64,000 bases of DNA from contig NZ_BMHP01000002.1 of NCBI RefSeq assembly GCF_014641075.1, positions 1,178,001 to 1,242,000 on the forward strand. Direction: 5' to 3'. The notes beneath the pieces are model-generated. The model was not told the DNA's origin, searched no databases, and saw only the letters and a list, made by a program, of their open reading frames with translations. How positions within the stretch are numbered: the stretch's first letter is position 1; every line of letters begins with the position of its first letter. The DNA comes from Paenibacillus nasutitermitis. Lineage in GTDB: Bacteria > Bacillota > Bacilli > Paenibacillales > Paenibacillaceae. Made by a program: the position numbers and the translations under genes. Positions 17,912-26,946 of the stretch are shown here, piece by piece.

Positions 17912-18937
17912 TTACTTATACCAGCGTCCAAGCAGTACGGCCATATCTTTGGATAATATATCAATCAGGCTGATCACTTTCCCATAATCCATCCGGGTAG
18001 GACCAAGAATGCCGATTGTCCCCAGTGACTGTCCATCTACGGAATAGGTCGCCGTGATCAAACTGCAGTTGTTAATCGCCTCATGGGTGTTTTCCGTTCC
18101 GATCCTGACTTGAATGCCGCTTGGCAGAGCCGTGAACATGCGCATCAGCGTTGGCGTCTGCTCAAACAGATCAAGAAGGGTCTTCACCTTGTCAACATCC
18201 TTGAACTCAGGCTGCGTCAACATATTCGTTGTCCCGCTGAGAAAAACTCGATTGTCTTCCTCGTTTGCCAGCGCTTCGTCTAGAATGCCCAACAGCCGCT
18301 CGCAGCCATCCACATAGCGCCCAAGTTCTTGTCCGACCTCCGAATAAATTCTGGATTTAAGCCGTGAAATCGGTACGCCGACAAGCTTATGGTTCAAAAT
18401 GTTGACTGCTTGCTCCATCTCTTCCATACTCATATCCGCAGGAAGCGAAACGGTCCGGTTTTCAACATGTCCGGTGTTCGTCACGACAATGGCAACCGCC
18501 GTATCCGAACTGATCGGCACCAGTTGAAAATGCTTGAGCGAATTCGTAAAGGTCTCAGGTCCCAGCACAATAGACGTATAATTCGTCAGATTGGATAGGA
18601 TCATCGCAGCATGCTGGATGATTTCTTCCATTTGATTCATTTTATCCGCGAAAAAGGAACGCACCGTACTAAGGTCCTCTTCATTGACCTCGCCCAGCCT
18701 TACTAAATGATCCACATAATAACGATATCCCTTAATTGAAGGAATACGGCCAGCTGAGGTATGGGGCTGTTCCAGAAAACCGAGTTCCTCCAGATCAGCC
18801 ATCTCGTTGCGGATGGTTGCGGGACTGAAGCCGACATCCCCGCGCTTGGAGATACTGCGGGAGCCTACAGGTTCTGCAGAACGGATATAATCATCAATAA
18901 CAGCGCTAAGAATCATTCTTTGTCGTTCTGTAAGCAT
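17912..18937 (-). CDS. hrcA: Heat-inducible transcription repressor HrcA
   Basis: Repressor of class I heat-shock genes that binds CIRCE (341 aa). An N-terminal winged helix (MLTERQRMILSAVIDDYIRS, then GFSPATIRNEMADLEELG) is followed by a GAF-like domain and GIQVRIGTEN, ending with LGPTRMDYGKVISLIDILS. ATG 18937 follows TGGAGGT. The gene is first in the hrcA-grpE-dnaK operon with a perfect CIRCE 64 bp upstream, so it is expected to repress itself and to be tuned by GroE availability. Confidence 0.98.
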   Translation of the reverse strand: MLTERQRMILSAVIDDYIRSAEPVGSRSISKRGDVGFSPATIRNEMADLEELGFLEQPHTSAGRIPSIKGYRYYVDHLVRLGEVNEEDLSTVRSFFADKMNQMEEIIQHAAMILSNLTNYTSIVLGPETFTNSLKHFQLVPISSDTAVAIVVTNTGHVENRTVSLPADMSMEEMEQAVNILNHKLVGVPISRLKSRIYSEVGQELGRYVDGCERLLGILDEALANEEDNRVFLSGTTNMLTQPEFKDVDKVKTLLDLFEQTPTLMRMFTALPSGIQVRIGTENTHEAINNCSLITATYSVDGQSLGTIGILGPTRMDYGKVISLIDILSKDMAVLLGRWYK

Positions 18938-19000
18938 CGCAGCACCTCCAGTTTTTTTATCACGCTAATGCATGGGATGACAGCCATATTGCTGCACTCG

Positions 19001-19027
19001 TTAGCACTCGTTATCGATGAGTGCTAA
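19001..19027 (-). promoter_or_regulatory. CIRCE operator (HrcA binding site)
   Basis: Perfect TTAGCACTC-N9-GAGTGCTAA inverted repeat at 19001-19009 and 19019-19027, identical to the family consensus. It lies directly downstream of the -10 element, where bound HrcA would block transcription. No second CIRCE was seen before dnaK or dnaJ. Confidence 0.98.
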
Positions 19028-19038
19028 TCATTAATACA

Positions 19039-19068
19039 AAAATACCAAACCAACTCGCCAATTGTCAA
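19039..19068 (-). promoter_or_regulatory. SigA-type promoter of the hrcA operon
   Basis: Minus strand: TTGACA at 19063-19068 and TATTTT at 19039-19044, 18 bp apart, with the CIRCE immediately downstream. The -35 hexamer lies a few bases beyond the stop codon of the decayed acetyltransferase fragment. Confidence 0.8.
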
Positions 19069-19074
19069 GTCAGT

Positions 19075-19175
19075 TCAGCATTTTCAGCACCGCTATTTCA
19101 TCGCAGGCATGTTGTTTGATACAGTCGATGATTTTGCAGCCCGTATTTTTGAGACGTTGTAAAGGGTACCTCCGG
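19075..19175 (-). pseudogene. Decayed C-terminal fragment of an ArgA-like acetyltransferase
   Basis: The minus-strand reading CIKQHACDEIAVLKMLN then stop parallels the end of the intact neighbour at 19459 (CAKQDACDEIAVLKTLD then stop). Further upstream GAGGTACCC (EVPF) and a QKYG-like stretch match EVPFFQKNG of the neighbour, but in another frame because of a one-base insertion, and about 14 codons are missing between the two blocks. Similarity continues just past the stop (GACTTGA). This indicates a duplicated and degraded copy; no start or N-terminal part remains. Confidence 0.8.
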
Positions 19176-19215
19176 CAGATCTTCGTTTTTTCATTCACTT
19201 GAAGGTATACACAAA

Positions 19216-19398
19216 TCAACGCTTCAATAACACGTACCGCTGATGACCTAACCGACCTGCAAACTCCCAGCCCTCTTGGCCCAAATAATTTAAAACATCG
19301 ATCAGGTCTTTACCGTCACAATCCGCTAGATGTTTTTCATCCACAAACCATTTATGCGCAAATTCACAAGTAAGAAGGATATGTTCAACTGCCGGCAC
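19216..19398 (-). CDS. Small DUF4177-like protein (60 aa)
   Basis: Probable small cytosolic protein ending LIDVLNYLGQEGWEFAGRLGHQRYVLLKR in overall character: the combination of a helix, QEGWE and a terminal beta strand with lysine-arginine is typical of DUF4177-type domains. GTG start at 19398; AAAGGA lies 14 bases upstream, somewhat far. It is placed between the acetyltransferase and its decayed copy, on the same strand. Biological role unknown; the start codon is uncertain. Confidence 0.6.
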   Translation of the reverse strand: MPAVEHILLTCEFAHKWFVDEKHLADCDGKDLIDVLNYLGQEGWEFAGRLGHQRYVLLKR

Positions 19399-19458
19399 AA
19401 AGATCGCCCCGTTCCTTTGAATAACCTATATCATACGAACCGATTGCCTAATATCAAG

Positions 19459-19920
19459 TCAGTCCAGCGTTTTCAATACTGCTATTTCGTCGCAGGCATC
19501 CTGCTTGGCGCAGTGGACACAATCTTTCCATACTTTTTCAGGAAAAATTTCTTTGTCAACGATTTTGAAGCCGTTTTTCTGGAAAAAGGGGACTTCATAC
19601 GTCAGCGCCATGACTTTGGTGATGTGCTGCTCCCTGGCTTCCTCGATCAGAAAATCAACCAGCTTGCTGCCGATTCCAAGCCCTTTGTGGCCTTCAGAGA
19701 TACCGAGAGAGCGAATCTCCACCAGCTCCGCGCCAAGCTTGCATAACGAGCCGCAGCCCACTACTTCGCCGTTCACCTCGGCCACGATAAACGTATCAAT
19801 TTGACGCTTCAGCACCTCACGCGAGCGCGGCAGCATGATCCCCTTTTGAGCATAGCCCGCAATCAGATCCGCCAATATATCAACATCTTCCTCCGTTGCT
19901 CTTCTGCAAACCGCTTGCAC
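19459..19920 (-). CDS. GNAT acetyltransferase, ArgA-like short form
   Basis: A 153-residue GCN5-related N-acetyltransferase. The acetyl-CoA loop appears as LGISEGHKGLGIGSKLVDFL (R/Q-x-x-G-x-G/A type); IAGYAQKGIMLPRS near the N-terminus is characteristic of N-acetylglutamate-synthase-like GNATs. The Cys-rich tail (DCVHCAKQDACDE) is also seen in that group. The start is GTG 19920, eight bases after AAGGAGG; the longer frame to 19947 would contain this ribosome site. A role in arginine biosynthesis is inferred from family only; no other arg gene is nearby. Confidence 0.85.
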   Translation of the reverse strand: MQAVCRRATEEDVDILADLIAGYAQKGIMLPRSREVLKRQIDTFIVAEVNGEVVGCGSLCKLGAELVEIRSLGISEGHKGLGIGSKLVDFLIEEAREQHITKVMALTYEVPFFQKNGFKIVDKEIFPEKVWKDCVHCAKQDACDEIAVLKTLD

Positions 19921-20085
19921 GCTCCCCGCCTCCTTCCCGTAACTCAACGAAAAAAACTAAATCTGAACGCTCCTGTTATGGATAATATGAATAAATATAC
20001 ACTACAACGCATATTACGACAAGAAAAAATTTATGCAGCGCTTCCCATTATTCACTAACAATCGAATACAGATGCCAAAGCAAAT

Positions 20086-20105
20086 AGACACCCATCAAGG
20101 TGTCT
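20086..20105 (-). terminator. Weak terminator downstream of hemW
   Basis: AGACACC and GGTGTCT form a seven-bp hairpin with a T-containing tail on the minus strand (ATTTGCTTT). A second small hairpin (ACCCGC/GCGGGT, 20136-20151) abuts the hemW stop. Together they probably end the lepA-side transcript, though T-runs are poor. Confidence 0.45.
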
Positions 20106-20151
20106 GCCGCCTTCAAATCGATTACTCCATTAAACACCCGCAAATGCGGGT

Positions 20152-21339
20152 TCAATCCACTGCCAGTTCATCCTTTGCCCCAATGAACGCGGCAAAAACT
20201 TCATTTCCAAGCGGCAGGCCTTTCTCAGACAACCGGAATCCGCCGGGAATGCCTGAAGCCCCGCCGGTTCTTTCCAGCAGCCCGCTCGCAAGCAGCGGCC
20301 GAAGCTGGGCACCGAACTCTGCTTCAATGGATCCGCCAGGAAATTGGGCTGCAAAATCCGCCTCGCTAACGCCCTTCATCAGCCGCAGTCCGACCATCAT
20401 GAAATCTTCCATCGCTTCATAATCGTGAACCTGATTGGTTTCCAGCCGCGGCAGCCTGATGCTGGCGGCATCAATGTAAGGCTGTACCCCTTTAATATTC
20501 ATATGCCGCTCGCTGCGGGCATAGCCGTGAGCTCCGGCACCCAGCCCGTAATAAGGCTCATTTCGCCAGTAGGTTGTATTATGCCTGCTTTCGAAGCCGG
20601 GCTTTGCGAAGTTGCTGATTTCATAATGGTGAAATCCCGCCCCTTTAAGTTTGGCAATGAGCAGCAAATACATCGCCAGTTCATCATCTTCAGGCGGCAG
20701 CGGAAGCTCGTTGCGTTCATACATCGCGTGAAAAAGCGTGTTTTCCTCCACCTTCAGACCATACAGCGAATAATGCGGCAGCGCCAGTGCCAGCGCGCGG
20801 TCCACACTGTCTGAAAGCATAGCGACCGTCTGCCCCGGCAGCCCGAACATCAGATCTATCGACAGATTGTCAAAGCCGGCAGCGCGTGCATTTTCAATAC
20901 TGCGGTAAACATCGTCCACATTATGAATGCGCCCGATACGCTCCAGCAGTCCGTTGTCAAAAGATTGCACGCCGAAGCTGATCCGGTTGACGCCTCCAGC
21001 CCGCATCGCCGCCAGCTTATCCGGATCTGTTGTGCCCGGGTTCGCTTCCATTGAGAATTCCACATCGCTGCTCAGCGGAAAATGCCGTTTCACGGAAGAT
21101 AGAAACCGTTCCATCTGCACCGGATTCAATACGGTCGGCGTCCCGCCTCCTACGAAGACGGTACGGATCTCCTGCGGCGGAAGCAAAGCTGCCGTAAGCT
21201 CCATTTCATGTTCAAGGGCGGTCAAATAATCATCGACGGGCTGCCCTTTAAGCACATAAGAATTGAAATCGCAATAAAAGCATTTGTTTGTGCAGAAAGG
21301 AATATGAATATATAGCGCGTTTGGCGCGTGATTCAACAT
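20152..21339 (-). CDS. hemW: Radical SAM heme chaperone HemW
   Basis: Heme-binding radical-SAM protein (395 aa), formerly mis-annotated as coproporphyrinogen dehydrogenase HemN. The CxxxCxxC cluster is at C16, C20, C23 (FCTNKCFYC), with the extra Cys that HemN has after this motif replaced by Asp, as in HemW. FVGGGTPTVL and VNRISFGVQSFD follow, and a C-terminal HemN_C domain is present. ATG 21339 follows GGAGGTG. A bidirectional terminator separates it from lepA, although the pair is adjacent as in Bacillus. Confidence 0.95.
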   Translation of the reverse strand: MLNHAPNALYIHIPFCTNKCFYCDFNSYVLKGQPVDDYLTALEHEMELTAALLPPQEIRTVFVGGGTPTVLNPVQMERFLSSVKRHFPLSSDVEFSMEANPGTTDPDKLAAMRAGGVNRISFGVQSFDNGLLERIGRIHNVDDVYRSIENARAAGFDNLSIDLMFGLPGQTVAMLSDSVDRALALALPHYSLYGLKVEENTLFHAMYERNELPLPPEDDELAMYLLLIAKLKGAGFHHYEISNFAKPGFESRHNTTYWRNEPYYGLGAGAHGYARSERHMNIKGVQPYIDAASIRLPRLETNQVHDYEAMEDFMMVGLRLMKGVSEADFAAQFPGGSIEAEFGAQLRPLLASGLLERTGGASGIPGGFRLSEKGLPLGNEVFAAFIGAKDELAVD

Positions 21340-21473
21340 TTTTGCCGTTCACCTCCATAAAAAAACATTTCTGACCATTGCCAGCCTCGTGAGAGCCACC
21401 CCATTCCCATGCCTGCAGGCGGCTTTGGAAATCCGTCCGATAGGTTACCGTAGGGGATATGCTTCTAAAAGGC

Positions 21474-21503
21474 CGAAAAAGGGAGCACTTGGCTCCCTTT
21501 TTG
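21474..21503. terminator. Bidirectional intrinsic terminator between lepA and hemW
   Basis: AAAAAGGGAGC and GCTCCCTTTTT form an 11-bp stem around a four-to-six-base loop, giving a T-run on both strands. On the minus strand it ends the lepA transcript. Confidence 0.88.
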
Positions 21504-21546
21504 CTTTGCATGGCCTTTGGCAGGGCCTCTATCGTCCAGCTGCCTG

Positions 21547-23361
21547 TTAATCGTCGATCTTCAGAACGGCCATGAAGGCCTCCTGAGGAACTTCCACGCT
21601 GCCGACCTGCTTCATCCGTTTCTTGCCTTCCTTCTGCTTCTCAAGCAGCTTGCGCTTCCGGCTGATATCGCCGCCGTAGCATTTGGCAAGAACGTTTTTG
21701 CGCATTGCTTTGACCGTCTCCCGTGCAATTACCTTCGTTCCGATGGAAGCCTGAATCGGCACCTCGAACATTTGACGCGGGATCAGTTCCTTCAATTTCT
21801 CGCATATGACGCGTCCGCGGTTGTAGGCGCGTTCACGGTGAACGATGACTGACAAGGCATCGACCTGTTCATTGTTGAGCATGATTTCCATTTTGACCAG
21901 CTTCGACTGACGGTAGCCCGAAAGTTCATAGTCAAAGGAAGCATAACCCTTCGTGCTGGATTTGAGCTGATCGAAGAAATCATAAACGATTTCCGACAGC
22001 GGCACATTGTAGCTGATCGTTACGCGGTTTGTATCCAGATATTCCATATTGATGAACTCGCCGCGCTTGTTCTGGCAGAGCTCCATAATCGCGCCGACAT
22101 AGTCGTTTGGCACGATAATTGCCGCCTTCACATAAGGTTCTTCCACATATTCGATTTTCCCGATCTCGGGATAGTTGGACGGATTGTCGATCTCGATCAT
22201 CTGGCCATCCGTCTGCATGACGTGGTACACCACGCTAGGAGCCGTCGTAATAAGCGGGATATTGAATTCCCGTTCGATCCTCTCCTGGATGATTTCCATA
22301 TGCAGCAGGCCAAGAAATCCGCAGCGGAAACCAAAGCCTAATGCCGTGGAGGATTCAGCTTCATAACGAAGCGATGCATCATTAAGCTCCAGCTTCTCCA
22401 GCGCTTCGCGCAAATCGTTGTAGTCCTGGGTCTCGATAGGATACAGGCCGCAGAAAACCATCGGATTAATCCGGCGGTACCCTGGAAGCGGCTCTAGCGC
22501 CGGCTTCTTCGCGTCTGTGACGGTATCGCCGACCCGGGTGTCCTTCACGTTCTTGATCCCCGCAACGATAAAGCCGACATCTCCTATGGCAAGCTCTGGC
22601 ACTATGGTCATCCGGGGCATGAACGCGCCCACCTCAATGACTTCAAACTCGGCGCCAGTCGCCATGAAACGGATTTTGCTGCCGGCTCTGATGCTACCGT
22701 CCACGACGCGGACATACACAATTACCCCTTTATAAGGATCATAATGGGAATCGAATATGAGCGCCTTGGTGGGATTGTCCGGGTTTCCGGCCGGCGCCGG
22801 CATCTTCTGGACCACCTGCTCCAGAATTTCCTTGATTCCGATACCCGATTTGGCAGAAGCCAGCACCGCATCGCTTGTATCCAGGCCGATTACGTCCTCG
22901 ATTTCCTGTTTGACGCGCTCAGGCTCGGCGCTGGGCAAATCGATTTTGTTAATGACCGGTACGATCTCTAGATTATTGTCCAACGCCAGATACACGTTGG
23001 CCAGCGTCTGCGCTTCGATCCCCTGCGCGGCATCGACAACAAGCAGAGCGCCTTCGCAAGCAGCCAGACTGCGCGAAACCTCATAGGTAAAATCGACGTG
23101 CCCCGGCGTATCAATGAGATTCAAGATGTATTCTTCGCCGTCATCGGCCTTATATGCCAAACGAACAGCCTGCAATTTAATGGTTATCCCGCGTTCCCGC
23201 TCCAGATCCATTTTATCGAGGACCTGTGCCTGCATTTCACGCGAGGTCAATGCGCCGGTATATTCCAATATCCGGTCGGCCAAGGTCGATTTGCCATGGT
23301 CAATATGAGCAATGATTGAAAAATTTCGAATCTTCTTCTGTCGGTCACGTACGTCCGCCAT
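21547..23361 (-). CDS. lepA: Elongation factor 4 (LepA)
   Basis: Ribosome-associated GTPase related to EF-G (604 aa). G1 is AHIDHGKS at residues 18-25, G3 is DTPGHVDF and G4 is NKID. Domains II-V follow and the LepA-specific C-terminus has [20 protein letters not shown], the conserved CTD motif. ATG 23361 is used: homologues begin MADVRDRQ; the reading to 23376 adds five residues. It follows yqxA on the same strand as in B. subtilis. Confidence 0.98.
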   Translation of the reverse strand: MADVRDRQKKIRNFSIIAHIDHGKSTLADRILEYTGALTSREMQAQVLDKMDLERERGITIKLQAVRLAYKADDGEEYILNLIDTPGHVDFTYEVSRSLAACEGALLVVDAAQGIEAQTLANVYLALDNNLEIVPVINKIDLPSAEPERVKQEIEDVIGLDTSDAVLASAKSGIGIKEILEQVVQKMPAPAGNPDNPTKALIFDSHYDPYKGVIVYVRVVDGSIRAGSKIRFMATGAEFEVIEVGAFMPRMTIVPELAIGDVGFIVAGIKNVKDTRVGDTVTDAKKPALEPLPGYRRINPMVFCGLYPIETQDYNDLREALEKLELNDASLRYEAESSTALGFGFRCGFLGLLHMEIIQERIEREFNIPLITTAPSVVYHVMQTDGQMIEIDNPSNYPEIGKIEYVEEPYVKAAIIVPNDYVGAIMELCQNKRGEFINMEYLDTNRVTISYNVPLSEIVYDFFDQLKSSTKGYASFDYELSGYRQSKLVKMEIMLNNEQVDALSVIVHRERAYNRGRVICEKLKELIPRQMFEVPIQASIGTKVIARETVKAMRKNVLAKCYGGDISRKRKLLEKQKEGKKRMKQVGSVEVPQEAFMAVLKIDD

Positions 23362-23429
23362 GCCTAACCCCCACAAAAATGCCTAATTGCTAATCATTCT
23401 TATTATTATACCAGTTCGCAAGGGTGGCA

Positions 23430-23894
23430 TCAATCCGTTACAGATTCAAAAAACGAAACAATCATCCGTATGCCTTTGCTGGACACAGATTGCAGCATGC
23501 CTGCCGTACCATCTGCCAGCTTGTTCACACTCGAATCGCTTGTCAGATCCGGGACACCGGGCAGCCGCTCGTCTGAGTAAGTTGCCTCAAGCCGTTTCTG
23601 GGCTTCCAACTGCCGCTGGGCTTCAAGCTTTACCCAGTCGGTCTGTCGGCCATGCTGGGCATCGATGACACGTCGCGCACCTTCTTGCCCGACATTATTA
23701 TCATCAGACGGACCCGATGCAGCGGCATCAAGCGATGTTTGCGTGTCGGGATCCGGATACACAGGCATCGCCTGTTCTGACTTAAACGGCCCGTTAATCC
23801 GCTCGATTCCGCTTGAAGCCAGATCAATGCCGAATAACACGACCAGCGCCACGATACCGCCAACAACTGCCATTTTCAGTGAATGACTGCGCAT
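23430..23894 (-). CDS. yqxA: YqxA-like membrane-anchored protein
   Basis: Located between spoIIP and lepA, exactly the yqxA position of Bacillus. The 154-aa product has one N-terminal membrane segment (MAVVGGIVALVVLFGIDLAS), then a Gln/Ala/Glu-rich extracytoplasmic middle and a conserved hydrophobic end (KGIRMIVSFFESVTD). It is longer than B. subtilis YqxA (about 112 aa) owing to the low-complexity middle. ATG 23894 follows AAGGAGGAATG. Function unknown; the assignment leans on synteny and topology. Confidence 0.7.
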   Translation of the reverse strand: MRSHSLKMAVVGGIVALVVLFGIDLASSGIERINGPFKSEQAMPVYPDPDTQTSLDAAASGPSDDNNVGQEGARRVIDAQHGRQTDWVKLEAQRQLEAQKRLEATYSDERLPGVPDLTSDSSVNKLADGTAGMLQSVSSKGIRMIVSFFESVTD

Positions 23895-23928
23895 ATCTTC
23901 ATTCCTCCTTGACTAACATCGACTGGCA

Positions 23929-25206
23929 TTAAAGTCCTTCAGCTTTGTTTATATTGACCTTCTCCGCATTCCAATAGATCTGGGCAATCACCTTCGCCAG
24001 CGCATCGATGGTCCGATAGGACTCTTCAAGCGTATTGTCAACGCCCCCTACTTCAATCAGGACGCTTTCCGGAGAAACGGACTGGTTGTATTCGCCATTG
24101 CCGTTAGCTGTTGTTTTCCCCCAAATGCCCCGCGATATGCCAGGATACTGCTTTTCGAGCATCTCGTGAATCTGATTGGCAAACGCCTCATTCTGGCGCC
24201 AATCGGGATTTGCATGTCCGATAATAAAGAACACCTGCGCGTAGGCTTGACCCCCTATTGTGGTCGTTGTATTTTTACGGTGAAGAGAATCTCGGTGAAT
24301 ATCAAAGAAGAACTTCAATTCCTTATTGACAGACATCGCTTCAGTCACAGTTTTTTTGGAATACTTATAGGATAAGGCCCAATTGTATTGTTTAACCGAT
24401 GTTGCATAATCCGTTCCGGAATGCAAGGATCCAATGCCTTTATCTATGAGCTTGTTCGCCAGGCGCTTGCCCAGCAGGGTGATGTTGGTTGTCGAGGATT
24501 CCGGCGTCTTGCTGTTTTTAATTTCCGGGAACCAGGATTCGCGGCTGTGCGAATGGTAGATAAACACAACATTGCGTCCTCCGGTCGTGGGTTGTGAGCT
24601 GTCCTCTTTGCCGGTTTGACCGTTGTCCGCGCTTCCCCCGGTTCCGGGTGCGCCATTTGCGCCCGGGTCCGTCTGGCCGCTATTGCCGGGTTCGCTTGCC
24701 GGACCGCCATCGGGTCCAAGATCCGGCCTGCCCGATTCTACGGGTTGTCCATCATCCGGAATGGGCTCGTGGTCCTCGGGCTCCACCGTCACGTCTGCGG
24801 CCGATCCGCCACGCAGCAGAATGGCATTATCCCCGCCCAGGCCAGGATATTCCGCAGCAAGCAGACTTTTGGGATCGGAAGGATTAACATCGGTAAGCAG
24901 ACGGACCAGAAATGAGCTCATCTGCCTGCTGGACAGCGCAGACGAATGTTCGCCTTGACTGGCTCCCGGGATCTCCATGGCCAGCATATCGGCAAACACG
25001 CCGCTAGATACAGCTGCGGCAAAGCCTTTCATAGAGGATACAGGCGATTTCGCCGTTCTGGACTGCATGATTGCCCCTACACCGATTACAATAACGAGAA
25101 TCATGGACCCAATGGACAATATAGCAAACGTTCGGCCGGCAACAAGCAAATTGCGGAGCTGCTTGCTGCCTTTTCCCAGATTCCACGTTAAGATCACTCG
25201 TTTCAT
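23929..25206 (-). CDS. spoIIP: Stage II sporulation protein P
   Basis: Cell-wall amidase/endopeptidase that works with SpoIID and SpoIIM in septal peptidoglycan degradation during engulfment. One membrane anchor (about residues 28-48, FAILSIGSMILVIVIGVGAI) is followed by a Pro/Gly/Asp-rich linker (about 130-200) and the catalytic domain with VFIYHSHSRESWFP, DIHRD and the metal-binding region ending SVLIEVGGVDNTLEES. 425 aa, similar to family size. ATG 25206 lies after GAGGGGG. Downstream of gpr as in B. subtilis; sigma-E control is expected but no clear promoter was found. Confidence 0.96.
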   Translation of the reverse strand: MKRVILTWNLGKGSKQLRNLLVAGRTFAILSIGSMILVIVIGVGAIMQSRTAKSPVSSMKGFAAAVSSGVFADMLAMEIPGASQGEHSSALSSRQMSSFLVRLLTDVNPSDPKSLLAAEYPGLGGDNAILLRGGSAADVTVEPEDHEPIPDDGQPVESGRPDLGPDGGPASEPGNSGQTDPGANGAPGTGGSADNGQTGKEDSSQPTTGGRNVVFIYHSHSRESWFPEIKNSKTPESSTTNITLLGKRLANKLIDKGIGSLHSGTDYATSVKQYNWALSYKYSKKTVTEAMSVNKELKFFFDIHRDSLHRKNTTTTIGGQAYAQVFFIIGHANPDWRQNEAFANQIHEMLEKQYPGISRGIWGKTTANGNGEYNQSVSPESVLIEVGGVDNTLEESYRTIDALAKVIAQIYWNAEKVNINKAEGL

Positions 25207-25362
25207 ACCTTCGTTTCCCCCTCAAGAAAATCCTCATTCCTTAGCCTACTATCACTTTATGAGAGAGAAACCTTTCATAGAACCGATAATTAATAGAATG
25301 CCAGTCGTAAGCTTTGTCCAATCGCTAGTTTGATAGGCTTTCAACGAAATAAGCGCACATTA

Positions 25363-25390
25363 AAATCCCTGCCTGAAAGCGGCAGGGATT
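25363..25390 (-). terminator. Terminator after gpr
   Basis: Minus strand AATCCCTGCC-N8-GGCAGGGATT followed by TTAAT: a ten-bp perfect stem with a short T-run, 24 bp beyond the gpr stop codon. Confidence 0.65.
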
Positions 25391-25413
25391 CCTTGAAAGC
25401 AGTACGGTTCAGA

Positions 25414-26418
25414 TCAATGCGTATAGGCGGCAACATTGCTTTTGTCCACCGCTTCATGAAGGGCAGCATTCAACCCGCTGGCGACAACATTCGCGATATC
25501 CTCGATGAACTGGTCAATTTCTTTAGGGGTTACGAGCAAATCATGGCCAAGCGGCCCCAGGGCTTCGCGTACAAGCTGCAGACGCTCATTCTCGGGCATT
25601 TGATTGATCAGACCGAAAATATGGTCGGTGTTGCCATTCTGAGCTTTGATATGATTGCGCATCAGCTCAATGGTATTATTCACGATGGTAGATGCATAGA
25701 CCACCGTCGGTACGCCGATTGCAATTACGGGAATGCCGAGAATTTCTTTGGTCAACCCCCGCCGCTTGTTGCCGATGCCGGAACCTGGATGCACACCTGT
25801 ATCCGCAATCTGGATGGTCGTGTTTACCCGGTCCAGCGACTTGGATGCGAGCGCATCGATCGCAATAATCAGATCCGGTTTGGAGCGGTCGATAATCCCC
25901 TGGACAATGTCGCTCGACTCAATCCCTGTCACGCCCAGCACGCCAGGGGCCACCGCGCTGACGCAGCGGTAGCCGGGAGCTACCTGGTCCGGCATAAGCT
26001 CGTAGTAATGACGGGTGACAAGCGAGTTTTCCACAACCAAAGGGCCCAAAGCATCCGGCGTTACGTTCCAGTTGCCTAGACCCACGATCAGCACATTAGC
26101 TGCTTTGCCGATGCCAACACGTTCCAGAAAGCCCGCAAACTCCTGGGCAAATCTGGTGGCGACGCGATCCTGCAGGTTCGTATCCTGCTTGCGCAGATCC
26201 GGAACTTCGAAGGTGACGTAGTGCCCAATCATTTTGTTCAGTGCCGCCGAACCTTCTTCATTGGTGATTTCCAGCCTTGTAATTGTCATTCCGTCATCCT
26301 CGGTCGTGTCCATCAGAACACCAGGTATCGGTCCGCTTCCTCCGGACTCCGCCTGCTCTTTAGCCTCCAATGCCAGATCAATGGCAACATTAAACTGCTG
26401 CAGATCAAGTTCTCCCAT
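25414..26418 (-). CDS. gpr: GPR germination protease
   Basis: Aspartic-type endopeptidase that degrades small acid-soluble spore proteins at germination; made as a zymogen (334 aa). The N-terminus MGELDLQQFNVAIDLALEAK matches the GPR propeptide region. GLGNWNVTPDALGP, DLIIAIDALASKSLDRVNTT and HPGSGIGNKR are conserved family blocks. ATG 26418 agrees with family length; an upstream TTG (26442) is less likely. A sigma-F/G-type promoter lies 37 bp upstream. It is divergent from rpsT. Confidence 0.96.
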   Translation of the reverse strand: MGELDLQQFNVAIDLALEAKEQAESGGSGPIPGVLMDTTEDDGMTITRLEITNEEGSAALNKMIGHYVTFEVPDLRKQDTNLQDRVATRFAQEFAGFLERVGIGKAANVLIVGLGNWNVTPDALGPLVVENSLVTRHYYELMPDQVAPGYRCVSAVAPGVLGVTGIESSDIVQGIIDRSKPDLIIAIDALASKSLDRVNTTIQIADTGVHPGSGIGNKRRGLTKEILGIPVIAIGVPTVVYASTIVNNTIELMRNHIKAQNGNTDHIFGLINQMPENERLQLVREALGPLGHDLLVTPKEIDQFIEDIANVVASGLNAALHEAVDKSNVAAYTH

Positions 26419-26454
26419 CGTATCCGCCGCGCCCCTTCCCAAAAATGTTTTCTT

Positions 26455-26484
26455 TAGTTTGCGATCCGAGAGCGTGAATTATGC
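26455..26484 (-). promoter_or_regulatory. Candidate sigma-G (sigma-F/G) promoter of gpr
   Basis: Minus strand: GCATA (26480-26484), 18-bp spacer, CAAACTA (26455-26461). The sigma-G consensus is gHATR - N17-18 - CATnHTA, so the -35 fits fully and the -10 differs at one base. gpr is forespore-expressed in B. subtilis, which agrees. Confidence 0.7.
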
Positions 26485-26527
26485 GAAAGCACCGATGTGG
26501 CTGCTTCCCGTACACTTCAAAGCAGTA

Positions 26528-26556
26528 TTGCTTTTTGGGCATGTGCGTGGTAGAAT
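26528..26556 (+). promoter_or_regulatory. SigA-type promoter of rpsT
   Basis: TTGCTT (26528-26533), 17-bp spacer, TAGAAT (26551-26556), about 50 bp before the rpsT start. Good vegetative match, as expected for a ribosomal protein gene. Confidence 0.75.
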
Positions 26557-26609
26557 ATTTCAAGTTGTGTTGTTAACAAGGGGTTTCTTTTTTACAGGAG
26601 GTGAATGCA

Positions 26610-26882
26610 ATGCCAAACATTAAATCCGCTGTGAAACGCGTTAATACAAGCGAGAAACGTCGCGCTTTGAACGCTTCGCAAAAATCCGCGCTCCGCACGG
26701 CCGTTAAAGCTGCTGATCAAGCTGTTGTCGCTACTGATGTGGAAGCTGCCAAAGCAGCTCTTCAATTAGCTACAAAAAAGCTCGACAAAGCGGTTATTAA
26801 AGGTCTGATTCATAAAAATGCGGCTTCCCGCAAAAAGTCTCGCCTGGCGAAAAAGCTTAACGCTCTTTCGGCACAAGCCTAA
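26610..26882 (+). CDS. rpsT: 30S ribosomal protein S20
   Basis: Primary 16S-binding small-subunit protein, 90 aa, mostly basic helices. It begins [18 protein letters not shown] and ends [17 protein letters not shown], the standard S20 pattern. ATG 26610 is six bases after GGAGGTG; the GTG at 26601 lies within the ribosome site. It is the only plus-strand gene in this stretch, between divergent gpr and convergent holA, as in Bacillus. A strong terminator follows. Confidence 0.99.
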   Translation: MPNIKSAVKRVNTSEKRRALNASQKSALRTAVKAADQAVVATDVEAAKAALQLATKKLDKAVIKGLIHKNAASRKKSRLAKKLNALSAQA

Positions 26883-26892
26883 TTAAACAAAT

Positions 26893-26936
26893 AAAGTCCT
26901 GCTCGCCGCTTCATTGCGGCTGCAGGACTTTTTTTA
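26893..26936 (+). terminator. rpsT terminator
   Basis: AAAGTCCTGC pairs with GCAGGACTTT around a loop containing a smaller GCCGC/GCGGC stem, followed on the plus strand by TTTTTTAT, eleven bases past the rpsT stop. Confidence 0.9.
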
Positions 26937-26946
26937 TGGCTGGCTT

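Noticed and set aside
20136..20151. Possible CRISPR-like repeat (CCCGCAAATGCGGG)
   Set aside because: Single short palindrome next to the hemW stop; no second copy or regular spacing.
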